A stretch of 64,000 nucleotides of DNA from Mactromeris polynyma. Taxonomy: Eukaryota; Mollusca; Bivalvia; Venerida; Mactridae. The stretch lies in the NCBI GenBank assembly GCA_032209605.1, contig JASFXZ010000044.1, positions 1,612,001 through 1,676,000 of the forward strand, written 5' to 3'. Position numbers and translations under genes: made by a program. The notes under the pieces were generated by a model. It was not told the origin of the DNA. It was given only the letters and a program-made list of their open reading frames with translations, and ran no database searches. Positions 45,421 to 56,609 of the stretch are shown one piece after another (position 1 is the stretch's first letter; the number at the start of each line of letters is the position of its first letter).

Positions 45421-48400
45421 GTGTCAATACATCCCAGTACATCTCAGTGGGAAAAGACGATCATATTTGGTTGATCTGATGCCAAAGTGAATTAACCAAC
45501 ATTTTCATGAAAATTGAGTTATCTACTCCTTGTTACTGTTCAGAACGGGAGTTTTGGTATGGTTACCAGCTTTCTTAGACGTCTATAGCAGAAGCATTAT
45601 TTCAAGTTTTGAAGTGAAGTCTGCATTCCAAAATATACTATCCCACAAAATCCTTTCTTTGAAAAACTGCAATATATCATTTGGAACTTAATAACAATTT
45701 ATAGCTATATTACCAAATAACAGCACGAATACTTGTTCATATGGCCTAAAAAAATATATCTGTGTTTCGGGTAACCCGAACCTACCTGACGAAAAAACCC
45801 CGACCCTAGAGTTGTATACGACCCTGGAGATTTTTTTTCGATTTTCCGATATTTAGTTGTTTTTGACCGTGAAATCCGTTTCGTCAGCGTTTTATTGCCA
45901 AGGGAGATAACTACATGCTTCCAAACTCTGCCGCTTCGGTCGGGAGTCTCCCGATTTCTAACTCAAAACCCCATTACCAAGATTAGTATTTAAAAGCCCT
46001 GTTTTGAAGAAATTTCCAAATTACTTTTATTGAAAATGGAGTACAACCTCATACTTTAACCATCGGCGATATGGTAATAAAACACGTTGTTAACACCTCT
46101 GTCTATTGACAAACTGGCCCCTAATAAACAATGTCGATACTAGCCCTTGTCTGCCGAGCATTTGATGCAAACAACTTTTAATCGAATAAGTTACCTATTC
46201 ACACTGGAATTGTTGTGAAAACATCTTATAATCGCTATTAATATATGGAATCGACTCTCGTCGTCCACGTAAATAGGATAAAACCAGCGTCGTACGGACT
46301 GCACGGACGATACCATTTTTTCTCATGATGCAAACAAAATAAAAAGAAACGCAATTCAAGGTTACTAATAGGTGGTTTAATTAAGTAGTTGTCAGTCAAA
46401 ACCTGCTTGAAACAAATAATGCTTTCAAAGAAAGTTATTTTTTTGATGAATTGTTATCACTCAAAGTTGAGTAGTATTCAGATAGACTAAATTCGGACAC
46501 TCGTCAAATTACATGCCCTCAAAAGAAAATTAGATTTGTTTTTATATTTATAACTGTAAAGAAATATTAACCACAGATAATATGGTGTTTAATGAAAGTG
46601 TTTATATACACATAGGTCTTTCTAGATTTGTAATTGAAAGCAGGGGTGTTAAACACGCATTGGCAAAAAAGGCAAACTTCCCCAAACCAACACATTTTAG
46701 GTGCTAATTGGCATGACTTACATGCCATTATTAAATCTGAAAGGAGGGGAAATCAGAGATCTCAGTAAGCATTTGATGTCTCTTTTTGCCCTCTATCTAA
46801 TTTGAATTGGTGGTTTTGAGAAGGAAAACTGACTTTATTTCTACAACTTGGGAATTGTTTAAGATTTATCTTACCTTTCCTATTTTAGAAATAGTCAGTA
46901 CTGTGTTTGCGTTGCTAAAATCATGGGTTGTGGTGACGTTGGCAAAATGAAAAAATAGGGCCCTATGTAATGTAACAGACTAATAACATGTACTGTATGT
47001 GTAATTATGACATAAAAGACAAAAGATGCTGGCTCAGACTGTGCTTGCTTGATCATTTTGATGCATAAACGCAATTATTATCTTAATAGGCAACAGTGGT
47101 ACCAATCCATGAATTTGACAAAGGATTGGAGAGGTTGCAATGTCAGACATCTCCCTACTGAGATTCCAAATCTCCCTTTTTAAAATCATGGAAAACCATC
47201 TCAGCAGTCAAAAAAAGTTAGGAAGCATGTAAAAAAGAATTGCGCACCGCAAAAATGCTGTAAGAGTGTCTTCTATCGACCTCAACTGGCAGTCATGTAG
47301 GTCTTTCACTTAATGTCCGACGCCCTAAGGTTTTTTCAGCTGTTTTTATAGCCGTTATTCGGCTATATTCTAATCGCCAAAAAGTATTTATTTTCCCCAA
47401 TTTGAATGTAAAAATTCAGGTTTGTAATAGTTGGTAGGGTAAATATTTTGAAAGTTTTTAATATTTTTTTGTATTTTTTAATAGTTTGTAAATGTTCAGA
47501 CATCTTCGTCAGAAAGATAGTATACCACAATGTCATGGTAAGCATTCGTGACTTGCTAGAGCTATACTGTTTTGGGTGGTCTAAAAAAACTAAAACAAAC
47601 ATTTGTCCCTACCCTACCTAGAATGTTTGAGACCGTTACCCTAAACATCAGCTCACCCATTTATTTCCTATTCACATAAAGCGGTAATTATTGACGAATC
47701 AAGATAGGAGGCCGAGGAAATTAAAGATATTGACAAATATTACTATTAAATGTATTCTTATTATCCAACATTAGTTAAACTGAACTTTAAAAGGGGCCTT
47801 TTTCATACACAAAAGATATGTATCTCTCAAAATATTATGACAAGCATAATATTATTGTACATCATTGAGAGGTCAGCTTAGGCCCTAGTTAATCAATTGT
47901 TTGGCATACACTAACCATGAAACTGACCCCTACTGAAATGTGGTTAAGGGTGTATGAATGGGGATTTTTTAACAGTGTATTAATAGTTTAAACTAGTATG
48001 ACCATAAAATAACAAATACAAATCAATCACCTAACTACCTATCTACAGGACTACCCATCTAAAGCTGGATATAATTATGACAAACAAATGTTTTTAAGGA
48101 AGACCATATCGTCTCAAAATTTAGAAATAATGTCAATCGCGTGGTGTCTTCTTGACATAGTACAAACGTAGAGTAGTCCGAGGTTCTGGATCATCTTGAA
48201 TACTTACACTCAGCACTCAAATAACAAAATTTACTTATCAGTAGTCTGCAGTAGTCTGAAACTGAGCATTTGAGTGTAGAAAATGCATGAACATTTCAAC
48301 AGAGTGCTGAATTTTCTCTTTCGTCCATTATGTTTGAGATATTATGGTAATAATAAAACATGGGAGTAAGTATTGGGTTTGAGTGCAACTCTCTGCACTC

Positions 48401-48639
48401 AGACTAAATAATTACTCCATGGTCTCATGTTACACACAAATCCATTAGAAAATTAGCCACAAAGAATATTCAGCACTTATTTTACATTGTCGTGCATTTT
48501 CCACATTAAGTTGTTTACTATCAGGTTTATAATAATACATTTTGTGATTTAAGAGTTGAGTGCTAAGTGTTAGTATTTGTTATGACACTGTTTATGTTTT
48601 TAGCCAGACACCATTATACTGAGTGACACTCATTAATCC
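45421..48639. other. Unit 3 internal region without a supported gene
   Basis: Mostly unique here. About 47,920-48,090 resembles the OGFR intron 2 of copies 1 and 2 (GACCCCTACTGAAATGTG and GTGTATTAATAGTTTAAACT against GTATTAATAGTTGAAACTTG at 39,576), so a remnant of a third OGFR gene probably lies here. I could not find its exons. A GC-richer patch at 45,930-45,960 and a poly-T tract at 45,831 are the other landmarks. Confidence 0.4.
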
Positions 48640-48728
48640 GTTCATTACTCTCTCGTCGTGTTTAGTCGCTCGTCATTAACGGATTTGTACATATATTTAC
48701 GAGTGTCACGAAATTATCGCCCGCCTTT

Positions 48729-48878
48729 GTGGAATCGCCCCTTCGCTCACTGGGTACATGACACGATGGCACGATGCGATGACACGATGCAATGGAACGA
48801 TGACACGATGCGATAAAACATCGTGCCATCGCATCGTGTCATCGTGTCATTATCCAGTGCGCGAAGGGGCGATTCCAC
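48729..48878. mobile_element. 150-bp foldback element with ACGATG-repeat arms
   Basis: The left arm (GTGGAATCGCCCCTTCGCTC at 48,729) is inversely repeated at the right end (CGCGAAGGGGCGATTCCAC, ending 48,878). The arms carry repeated ACACGATG/GCACGATGCGATG units and nearly meet, giving a hairpin of about 70 bp per arm. The paralogous site in unit 2 (about 21,785) has no insertion. Possible direct flanks CCGCCTTTGT and CCGCCTGTAT. Confidence 0.8.
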
Positions 48879-50339
48879 GATGGCCCTAACGAAACACCGT
48901 ATCCGCCTGTATGTGGTTATAAAATGAAATAACATCACTAAACAAGAAACCAGTGTACCAACTGATAAAACAACCAAGGATAATGATTTCCCTTTTTGTC
49001 ATACGAACATTTAATTCAAAGTATTTTCAAATTGAACTACATTTATGTAGTATGCACTCTTTACTCAAACGTTGTTGTATCGTTTATTAAAATCAATTGA
49101 CGTTGACACATTTTCACCCAGTAACTACGTAAATAAAAGTATGTATTGAATGACACTGTTTATCGCCAAATAAACATGAAGTTTGATTATAAACTTTAAA
49201 ATAGATCTATGGTTGGTTATTTCAAAGTAAAATACTGTAATGTGTACCTTTTCACAACTCGATGTTAATCCCATGTTTGTATAAGTTGCAAAGCTTCCAC
49301 GTTCTACTTTTGATTTCGAACTTCCGGTCTCAATGTACTGAACAGACTATCGATTGATCTATATGTATACATTTTATTCCATATTAATATACTTTCCTGC
49401 GAATAATCATTATTGTTAGAGCGCGTTCAATTCAAGAAAACCCTAAGTATTAGATTTCTTCTTTCGTTTTGAAATTTGCCGAAATCAAAGTGCTTGTCTA
49501 ACATGCTGACACAACAAACCAACTAGGCCTCATAAAGGGAGATAAACAATGCGTAAGTTAGCATATTTAAAGCAAATATTGACTGTCAGGATGAAAATCA
49601 ATGATTGATTGAAGCATTAAGTGATAGAACAAAATACACTTATGTTGAAGTGTGTATTTTATGTATAAATATTATTATATCAAGTACCGTTGACGGGCGG
49701 ACTTAAGAAACAGCTTGCTTATACACTGTGGCCATCTCCTAGGGCAGAAAACGAAATTTAGTATAGACATTAATAATTGAACGACTGAGTGCGATAGAAA
49801 ACCGGTTTTTGTATTAGAAGTTTACGAACTGAAATGAGTGATATACATGTAGCTAGTACGAGCGGCAGATCATTGAAGTCATGTGATTGTGGCCAATAAT
49901 TCTACAGTTTCATTCAACATTCAAGGAAACGGAAGGATGAGTTCCTATAAAATTAAAAAAAACATTTGTTTCAAATAATTGAATACAGTATAGTATTACA
50001 TACAAACATTTCATTAAACTGAGGACTCTTCACAGATCTGGCTCTCGTTATGGCTACATAGGTATTTCAAATAAGTATAATTTCATCACATTACAGGTTT
50101 CTGAAACACCCAATCGATTGTTTTCAAAAACATCTGCTGCAGCTTAAAATACTTCATATACCTGACTTTTCTGAAGACGTTCCAACGGTGTTAAATATCA
50201 TAATACTTAAGTAATGGACTAACTTTTTGTAGGTTAAATGTTTGCATTTATTTTATTTCATGGATTGTCAAATATTTAGTTACATGTACTATGGTAAAAT
50301 GCCATTGTAATCAGGTATAAACTTTGGGTACGTGAAATG

Positions 50340-50568
50340 TATGGAGGCATACTTCTGCAACCAGTTAACTATAGATAAGCTAGATAAGTATATGGTTAAT
50401 TGTTCGTGTTAAGATATTTATCTGGTATGAAAATTTATCACGATACTTATCTAGTTAACCACATAATTATCTAGTTAATTAAGTAGTTATCTTGTTTCTT
50501 TAACGTGATAATCAGATTATTATCTAGTTAATTAAGTATTTAACTGGTGGCAGAAATATGCCACCATA
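50340..50568. mobile_element. 229-bp MITE rich in ATCTAGTTAA
   Basis: Inverted ends TATGGAGGCATACTTCTGCA and, on the complement of the right end, TATGGTGGCATATTTCTGCC; similarity continues through ACCAGTTAA. The interior holds several ATCTAGTTAATTAAGTA-like repeats. A short flanking repeat AAAT/AAATG may be the target duplication. Confidence 0.7.
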
Positions 50569-51084
50569 CAAATGATATTTACTGCTTACTTATTCAATAT
50601 CCAAATCATGACTTCTGTGTTATATTGAGATGCTATTTCTTATGCATGTACACACTAAAACCTGTACACAATATACATGACTTTGCGATGGAATACTATT
50701 AATTTAAACATCACAATAGAAATAAAGTGGCACATAATTATTACCTAAGGATTATGATACATTAGGCTACAATTGGCTGATATAATGCCACATATAGTAA
50801 TTAGTTACATGACTTCTTTGTTAACTATATTAAAACAAGAACACTGGCCAGGTTGGGTCGCTATTCCCAAGTATTTCGAAATATTTTCATGTGTTATATG
50901 AAATGACCGCTGTCGGCAAGTAGCCGCTTTTAACAGGTGCACAGAAGGCATTTTTTTTAAATTTCGTTCCTCATTTAGTAACACATGTTATGGCGATATT
51001 GTTGATACTATCTGCACATAAGGCTACTAACTGATCATTGTAATTATCGGTATCATGACTGTCTAAAATTGAAACATCATTATA

Positions 51085-51715
51085 TAAATATCAGATGACT
51101 TCCTGTGTGACAGTACATATTGTCAACATGAGGGTAATAGTATTTTTTCGAATGTTGACAATATGTACTGCCACACTGGAACGCCATCTGATATAGATTC
51201 CATTATATCGAACAAAATATAAACGAAAACATTTCAATACTACTGGCTCTAACTGTCTGTTTACATATTTCAACGGACGTCAAATAAAAGCGCGGTAATG
51301 ATATTGACGTTAAAATGACGTTGACGTCATTTCATCCGATTGTAAAGATGGCGGGAGTTACCAAACAAAGACTATGTAGAAGTAGTAGTATTTGTTTGTT
51401 TTCCATTTCGAGGGTTAACATTATATGCCATCACTTTCCATGGGATTTCTAATAATTATGTTATTATACCGAACAAATATTTTGATATTAAAATATAAAA
51501 AAATAAAGTCAATATGAAACAGAATAAATAAAGTGCATATCGACTCGAACTATGCGAATTTCCAGTAGTCTATTTTTTTACCCACGCTAGTGCAAACACG
51601 TTATGTCACAAGGTTAAAACGTTATGGCACAGGGTAACATTACGGATTTGCTTATAGCGAGTGTATGTGAATTTTGCATGGATAAATCACGTGAGGTATA
51701 CTAATATTAGTTATA
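51085..51715. mobile_element. Insert of about 630 bp with terminal foldback
   Basis: Units 1 and 2 run directly from GAAACAT to AGAGCGAGATAACGCATG (9,466-9,512; 23,086-23,115); unit 3 has this insert between. Its left end is an imperfect palindrome: 51,088-51,129 against 51,152-51,194, arms of about 42 bp with a 22-bp loop (shared GACAGTACATATTGTCAACA). AATGACGTTGACGTCATTT lies at 51,315. No coding sequence. Confidence 0.65.
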
Positions 51716-51900
51716 AAGCAGAGCGAGATAACGCATGCATTAAAATACGCGGATTATTCCTATATAATCCATTTGGCTGTTGTTTGTGCTTGGCTTAAAT
51801 GTTTTCTCCATTCGTATATCATTAAATCAATTTTATTTGTGAAATCTTTCCTTTCAAAACCTGGGTAATTAATGCGTGTAAAAGTTAGGAGCCTTAGTGT

Positions 51901-53766
51901 CTGCCCAATTGCTTAATGGAATGAATATATATGTCGCATATAATTACTCATGCATAGTTTACGTGATAACTTGATATCTTACTTTTCTGAGATGATCATA
52001 AGTTTGTATTGGGTGTTTATGTGTTTTGATTCATTTAATTTTTGTTATTTATATTTGTACAAGGGTTTTTAATCGTTTTGAAAGTACACATGTGTTGGCA
52101 AAAAGAAAACAATACAATAGCCACTGTACTTTTAAAGTCGTGATGGCTGCTTATGGGATCAAACAATGTTTACATTACATTTTATTCATGTAATTGTTAC
52201 CTATATTCATGCTTATATATCCCCCATTACATAATGTATGCATTTGGAGACGACCGGAATAGTTTTTGTTTCAGCATTAACATGTTTTTGCTTTTTAGGG
52301 CCTCAGTACGAGTTTGAACGGTAAATTACATACAAAAGCCATACCCACCTTCTCTTCAAACTACCACAATATGAACAATTTTGCGTCTTGAATGATGCAT
52401 AAATAAACAATGTCTGCAAAGGCAAATTATTAACGCTTCCAAACGACATGTTCAATAGCACTAAATACAAACTTTCATTTTGACTTTCTGTATTTGCCAT
52501 TATTAAGAATGAACGATATGACGCCTAAAACAATGATGTTAACAGTGAATTCTTATTTTGGAACTAACCTATTGTAAATGTTACAACCAAGTGAAAGTCC
52601 GATTGTTTTGTAACATAAATAAAGTATTGTTATATAATACGTATTTAACATGTTGTCTATTTTTCACGGAATGTTATCCATAATTCAGAGAGATATCAAT
52701 ACAAACCAATGTGTGGATTTAGAAAAGTAGTGAAGTATAATTTCATTCATTGTCCTATTGTCGCGACCTCTGATTTCGTTCAGGGAGTAACCATTGATAC
52801 ATTTTCTTCACATCAGAACCGATTTCCAAAAAAAATGAACATCTTGTCATCAAAACATTAGAGAATGTGTATGATATAATACTGTAGTAAAATTTAGCAA
52901 ATAAACACATTCATGGATACAACAGCTTAATTACGTCATATAAAAACCTTTTTATTTTAAATTCATAATCGAACTTTCTTCATAAAGAAAATGTTGTATA
53001 TAATGACCACTGAAACATAAGTATAAGCGCTGGTTGCAAAAGAATTAAACCACGCTAGTTCAGAGACACTAATGATCATTGCAGGCGGGAAGATAAAAGC
53101 AAAATATCAAGATTCTGAAAAAAGAAAGACAACTGCATTGTAAAAGATTTACGTACCGCATTGGATTAGGTCCCTTACACATGAAGCGATATCGAAACAT
53201 GAAGTTCAATTAATGTTTGGTGGAAAATCCATTTATTCATCCAACTACGTATTGCAAAATCTCGTATTGATATTAAGAAACCATGCGTGTCTTAAAATTA
53301 CAAAGGAAAGTCATACCATGGAGAAAATGTAAACTTATTTATATCAAGTAGATTTCTAACTAATTTCCTTCTGTCGATTATCATTTTTAAATTTAAATTG
53401 CAACAAATTTTAGTTCAATGAACATCGATAAATAATAATTATTTGTTTAAATGTATAAAATATCGTTAAAATGTCGTTAAGCTAACTGAAATGTGTATCT
53501 ACAAAACATTATAAAGGTAATACAAATAAGGTGTCGACATGAAGATGCACAGAGAGAACATACTTCTGCTTACTGAATAAAATGAAAGGTTAACGTCATA
53601 ATTTCAGTATCACAGTTAACAGTAAACATGTGTATACTCTCCCAGCATATGATGATGCAAATAGCATTTTCATTATCAATCAGTGTAGAAAAGGCTACAT
53701 AAATTATCTTTGAAAGATCTAAACCTCGATCTTCGATAAATAGTAGGCAGTCTTTGGTAAAAAAGA
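51901..53766. other. Single-copy non-coding sequence upstream of the Mab-21-like fragment
   Basis: AT-rich. An open frame on the minus strand, 52,303-52,500, begins MANTESQNESLYLVLL and ends at a possible splice donor (AGAAGG|TGGGTAT), but no domain is recognised and it cannot be supported as an exon. The nucleotidyltransferase part expected upstream of 53,767 was not seen. Confidence 0.4.
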
Positions 53767-54472
53767 ATGTTGTGTTCTTTTGTTGGCTCAATGCTCGCAT
53801 CATTCAGTGTTTACACCAACAATACTGTATCACCAGAAGCAATATGGTGGTTTTCAGCAGGTTTGGATACAGACGTTTCTTCCAGCAGGTTGAAACTTGC
53901 CTCCGCATTCTATTGTGCAGATGATTTCAATAATGCTGAGTTAATACTTGGGGCATTACAAAAATATATTAATGTTGTTGTACCAAAGTGTTCTTGTTAT
54001 GACTTCGTAAGAAAACCGTTACCTGCAGACTCGTCAATTGAATTTTGTAACAACATTGACTCGTTGAATAAAACCATGGCGTATTGTGTACGATTCTCGA
54101 GATGTGAATCATCCATAATTCCGCAAGAATTAAGACAAGAATGGTTTCGTTAAAATTAGGTCTTACATGGACAAGAAATGGATGGATTTGGCAGTGGTTG
54201 ATTCTCAACCATATCTACACTTCTTGCAGTATAAAGTATTCAAACACCAAGGACGTCACCAAGAGCAACAAACAGCTCTGAGGTTTTTATTTAATACTAC
54301 GCAAAATGAACAAAACCTTGGACATAGGGAGACTGCATGGAACATGTTTGGACAATGCATGGAACAAGAGAACAAGCCAGCAGATGCACTTATGTGTTAC
54401 GACATATCTCTGAAGTTGCGTCCTCACAACAATGCTGCCAACTTTCATAAGAGAAGGTTGGAAAGATTGTAG
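53767..54472 (+). pseudogene. Mab-21-like/cGLR family protein, C-terminal TPR-bearing part, frameshifted
   Basis: The first frame (53,767-54,153) has SRLKLASAFYCADDFNNAEL and MAYCVRFSRCESS and ends at TAA. The second, one base out of phase, begins by 54,167 with KKWMDLAVVDSQPYLHFLQY and continues with GHRETAWNMFGQCMEQENKP and LKLRPHNNAANFHKRRLERL to a TAG at 54,470. This series (helical repeat, WMDxAxVDxxPxLHxLQY, HRETAxNxxGxC, NNAANxH) is what I know from the C-termini of large bivalve Mab-21-domain families related to cGAS-like receptors. The N-terminal nucleotidyltransferase core is absent: a TAA lies nine bases before 53,767. The frameshift and truncation suggest a pseudogene; an assembly error at about 54,100-54,160 could also explain the frame change. 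Sensing or cyclic-dinucleotide synthesis cannot be claimed from this part. Confidence 0.7.
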
Positions 54473-54899
54473 TTCTGTGTTTTTGACTGAACATTCCAAT
54501 GTGCAGGACTTTTCATCTGTTGTGCCATGTCAATATGATTCCTATCGCAAAGTTCAACAAGAGATGTTTGTTAAACATTATACCCCTCATGGTTGTTTGT
54601 CAGAGTTATATTTTGTACAATTGTATACGCAAGTTCAAAGTATGCTGCAAATATACATGCTGGAAATGTTTTGTGGTTAAAAAAGAGTTTCGTGGATGCA
54701 TACTTTGACTAGTGCATTATTGGAACAGTAACAGTAACAACATGTCGTTTGTTAACTGTAGGTAATGAAAGAGCTAATCTCATGTATACGATGAACAACT
54801 GACCGCAACTTTATATAGATTGTCATGTACAATAGAAGTCCATAGTTTTGTCATACCGAACATTCCAATTAATGGGACGTGTTTTAAATACAATTGTCA

Positions 54900-55520
54900 T
54901 ATGACCTTGACCCTTCACCCCGTGACCCTGAAATCATTAGGATTCCTCTGCTACCAAAGATGAATGTGTGGACTAAGTTTGAGGATGATCGGTCAAGGGG
55001 TTCTGGAGTTATTGATCGGCAACGGTTTATGTACAATTGACCCCAGTGACCCCCAAATCAATAAAGTTCCTCTGCTACCGAAGATGAATGTGTGGACCAA
55101 GATTGAGGATGAAAGTTCAAGGGGTTCTTGAGTTATTAAACGGAAACGGTTTGAGAACAATTGACCCATGTGACCTTGACCGTGACCCTAAAATCAAAAG
55201 GGTTCCTCTGCTACCCGAGATGAATGCGTGGACCGAGTTTGAGGATGATAGGTGAAGGGTTCTCGAGTTATTGATCGGAAACAGTTTGTGAACAATTGAC
55301 CCCTGTTACCTTGACAAGTGACCCTAGACCCTAAAATCAATATGGTTCATCTGCTACCAAAGATGATTGCGTGGACCAAGTTTGAGGTTGAAAGGTGAAG
55401 GGGTTCTCGAGTTATTGATTGGAAACGAAAAGGTTTACGGACGGACCGACGGACAGACATACCGACCGACCAACATGTGCAAACCAATATGCCCTCTCTT
55501 CTTCAAAGGGGGGCATAAAA
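54900..55520 (+). mobile_element. Four-unit GACC-rich minisatellite element
   Basis: Core starts at 54,945, 55,069, 55,205 and 55,348 (CCTCTGCTACC, spaced 124, 136 and 143 bp). Each core holds GATGAATGYGTGGACCAAG, TTTGAGGATGATAGGTCAAG, GGTTCTCGAGTTATTGATCG and GTGACCTTGACC-like blocks. It ends in GACGGACCGACGGACAGAC, CATGTGCAAACCAATATGCC, then CTTCAAAGGGGGGCATAA. The single-core copy at 14,545-14,755 starts with the inverse TTATGCCCCC, so TTATGCCCC/GGGGCATAA is a plausible terminal repeat. The family is widespread in molluscs as I recall; class not settled. Confidence 0.75.
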
Positions 55521-56435
55521 ATGATATTTGTGTACATAATGTGAAGATTTTCATTAAAGAAATAACATTAATTAACCAACTTAGATTGATTTAACCAAAT
55601 ATGATGATGACATTATATATTTTTAGATTTCTTGTGTGATCAAATTTAATACACTTGTATAAATGACATGCTGTTACAATATTATGACAATTAAACAATA
55701 CGGATGTGAACCATAATACCCAATATTATTGTTAGTTTGCTTTCCCTGTAATATTTAAATTTGCATCAATACATATTAACAAGTGATATTCCTAAGCATA
55801 TACGCACGGTCAGATGTATGCAAGTGGGTAGTAAAGCACTCATTATGCGATATAATGCATAGAAACTCCCTAAAATAAGGAGGTTATATACTTACAACAG
55901 AAAACCAGCCTGTAAGTATTGACGAGCATAGGCAGCATGCTGAACCGTTCTCTAGTTATTTCTTCAAACTGTTTAAACTGAAAGTCACTGGTCATTATGA
56001 CCTGCTGACCAAACATCTAGTAAGATTAATCGACCGATCAGTATCAATCAACCTCTTAAGATTGATCTCTATAAGCCTGAGTCTTTCCAGATATTTGATA
56101 CGAAAGTCTAAAATAACCATAATCTACTGGATTCTTAAGGAGGGGTTCATCTAACAACATAAGATATTATGACAAATTCTCTCCCCTTCTATAGTATATG
56201 TATACAATACAAAGATTCCAACATTTTTAACATCCTACCTCTTTATACCTCTGAAATCGCACTTCAAGCATCAAAATATATCCATGTATTGTACTGTATA
56301 TATATATACATATACTAAAGAAGGGATATAAAGGTAGATTACCATATAATATTGTGAAAACTAAGTGTCAGGCAGATATTGATCCAACCAACAATTGACA
56401 GCTTTGCATTATGTTTTACTTCAGACACTAATTAT
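55521..56435. other. Non-coding, nothing recognised
   Basis: AT-rich sequence between the minisatellite element and the SINE. No repeat shared with the rest of the window was noticed. Confidence 0.4.
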
Positions 56436-56439
56436 GGCA

Positions 56440-56605
56440 GAGCCCCACTATGGTCAAGTGGTAATGGTCACCAACTTTAAATTTCCTGCCCCACACCACT
56501 GCAGGTTTCACTCGAATTTGCGAGGAAGCCTTTTTGCTGGCTTATGGGAAGGTTGGTGGTTCTACCCAGGTGTCCAACTACAGTCTTCCTCCAATTTATA
56601 GCTGA
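56440..56605 (+). mobile_element. SINE fragment with tRNA-like head and conserved central domain
   Basis: CTATGGTCAAGTGGTAATGG resembles an A-box region, CAGGTTTCACTCG a decayed B-box, and GGTTGGTGGTTCTACCCAGG followed by CAGTCTTCCTCC resembles the central GGTGGTTTTTCTCCGGG-type domain of metazoan SINEs. It differs from the block A/D SINE family. Confidence 0.5.
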
Positions 56606-56609
56606 AACA

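Larger units (their letters stand above)
48640..51900. repeat. Segment block C, unit 3 copy
   Basis: Colinear with 21,716-23,270, and in part with 9,036-9,600. It contains three insertions absent from one or both other units: a foldback at 48,729-48,878, a MITE at 50,340-50,568 and an insert of about 630 bp at 51,085-51,715. The similarity to the array ends near 51,900. No gene. Confidence 0.75.

Noticed and set aside
48729..48878. CRISPR-like array of ACACGATG repeats
   Set aside because: Units are overlapping, without spacers of constant length, and arranged as an inverted repeat in animal DNA.
52303..52500. Possible first exon on the minus strand (MANTESQNE...)
   Set aside because: A plausible donor follows, but no partner exon or family match was found.
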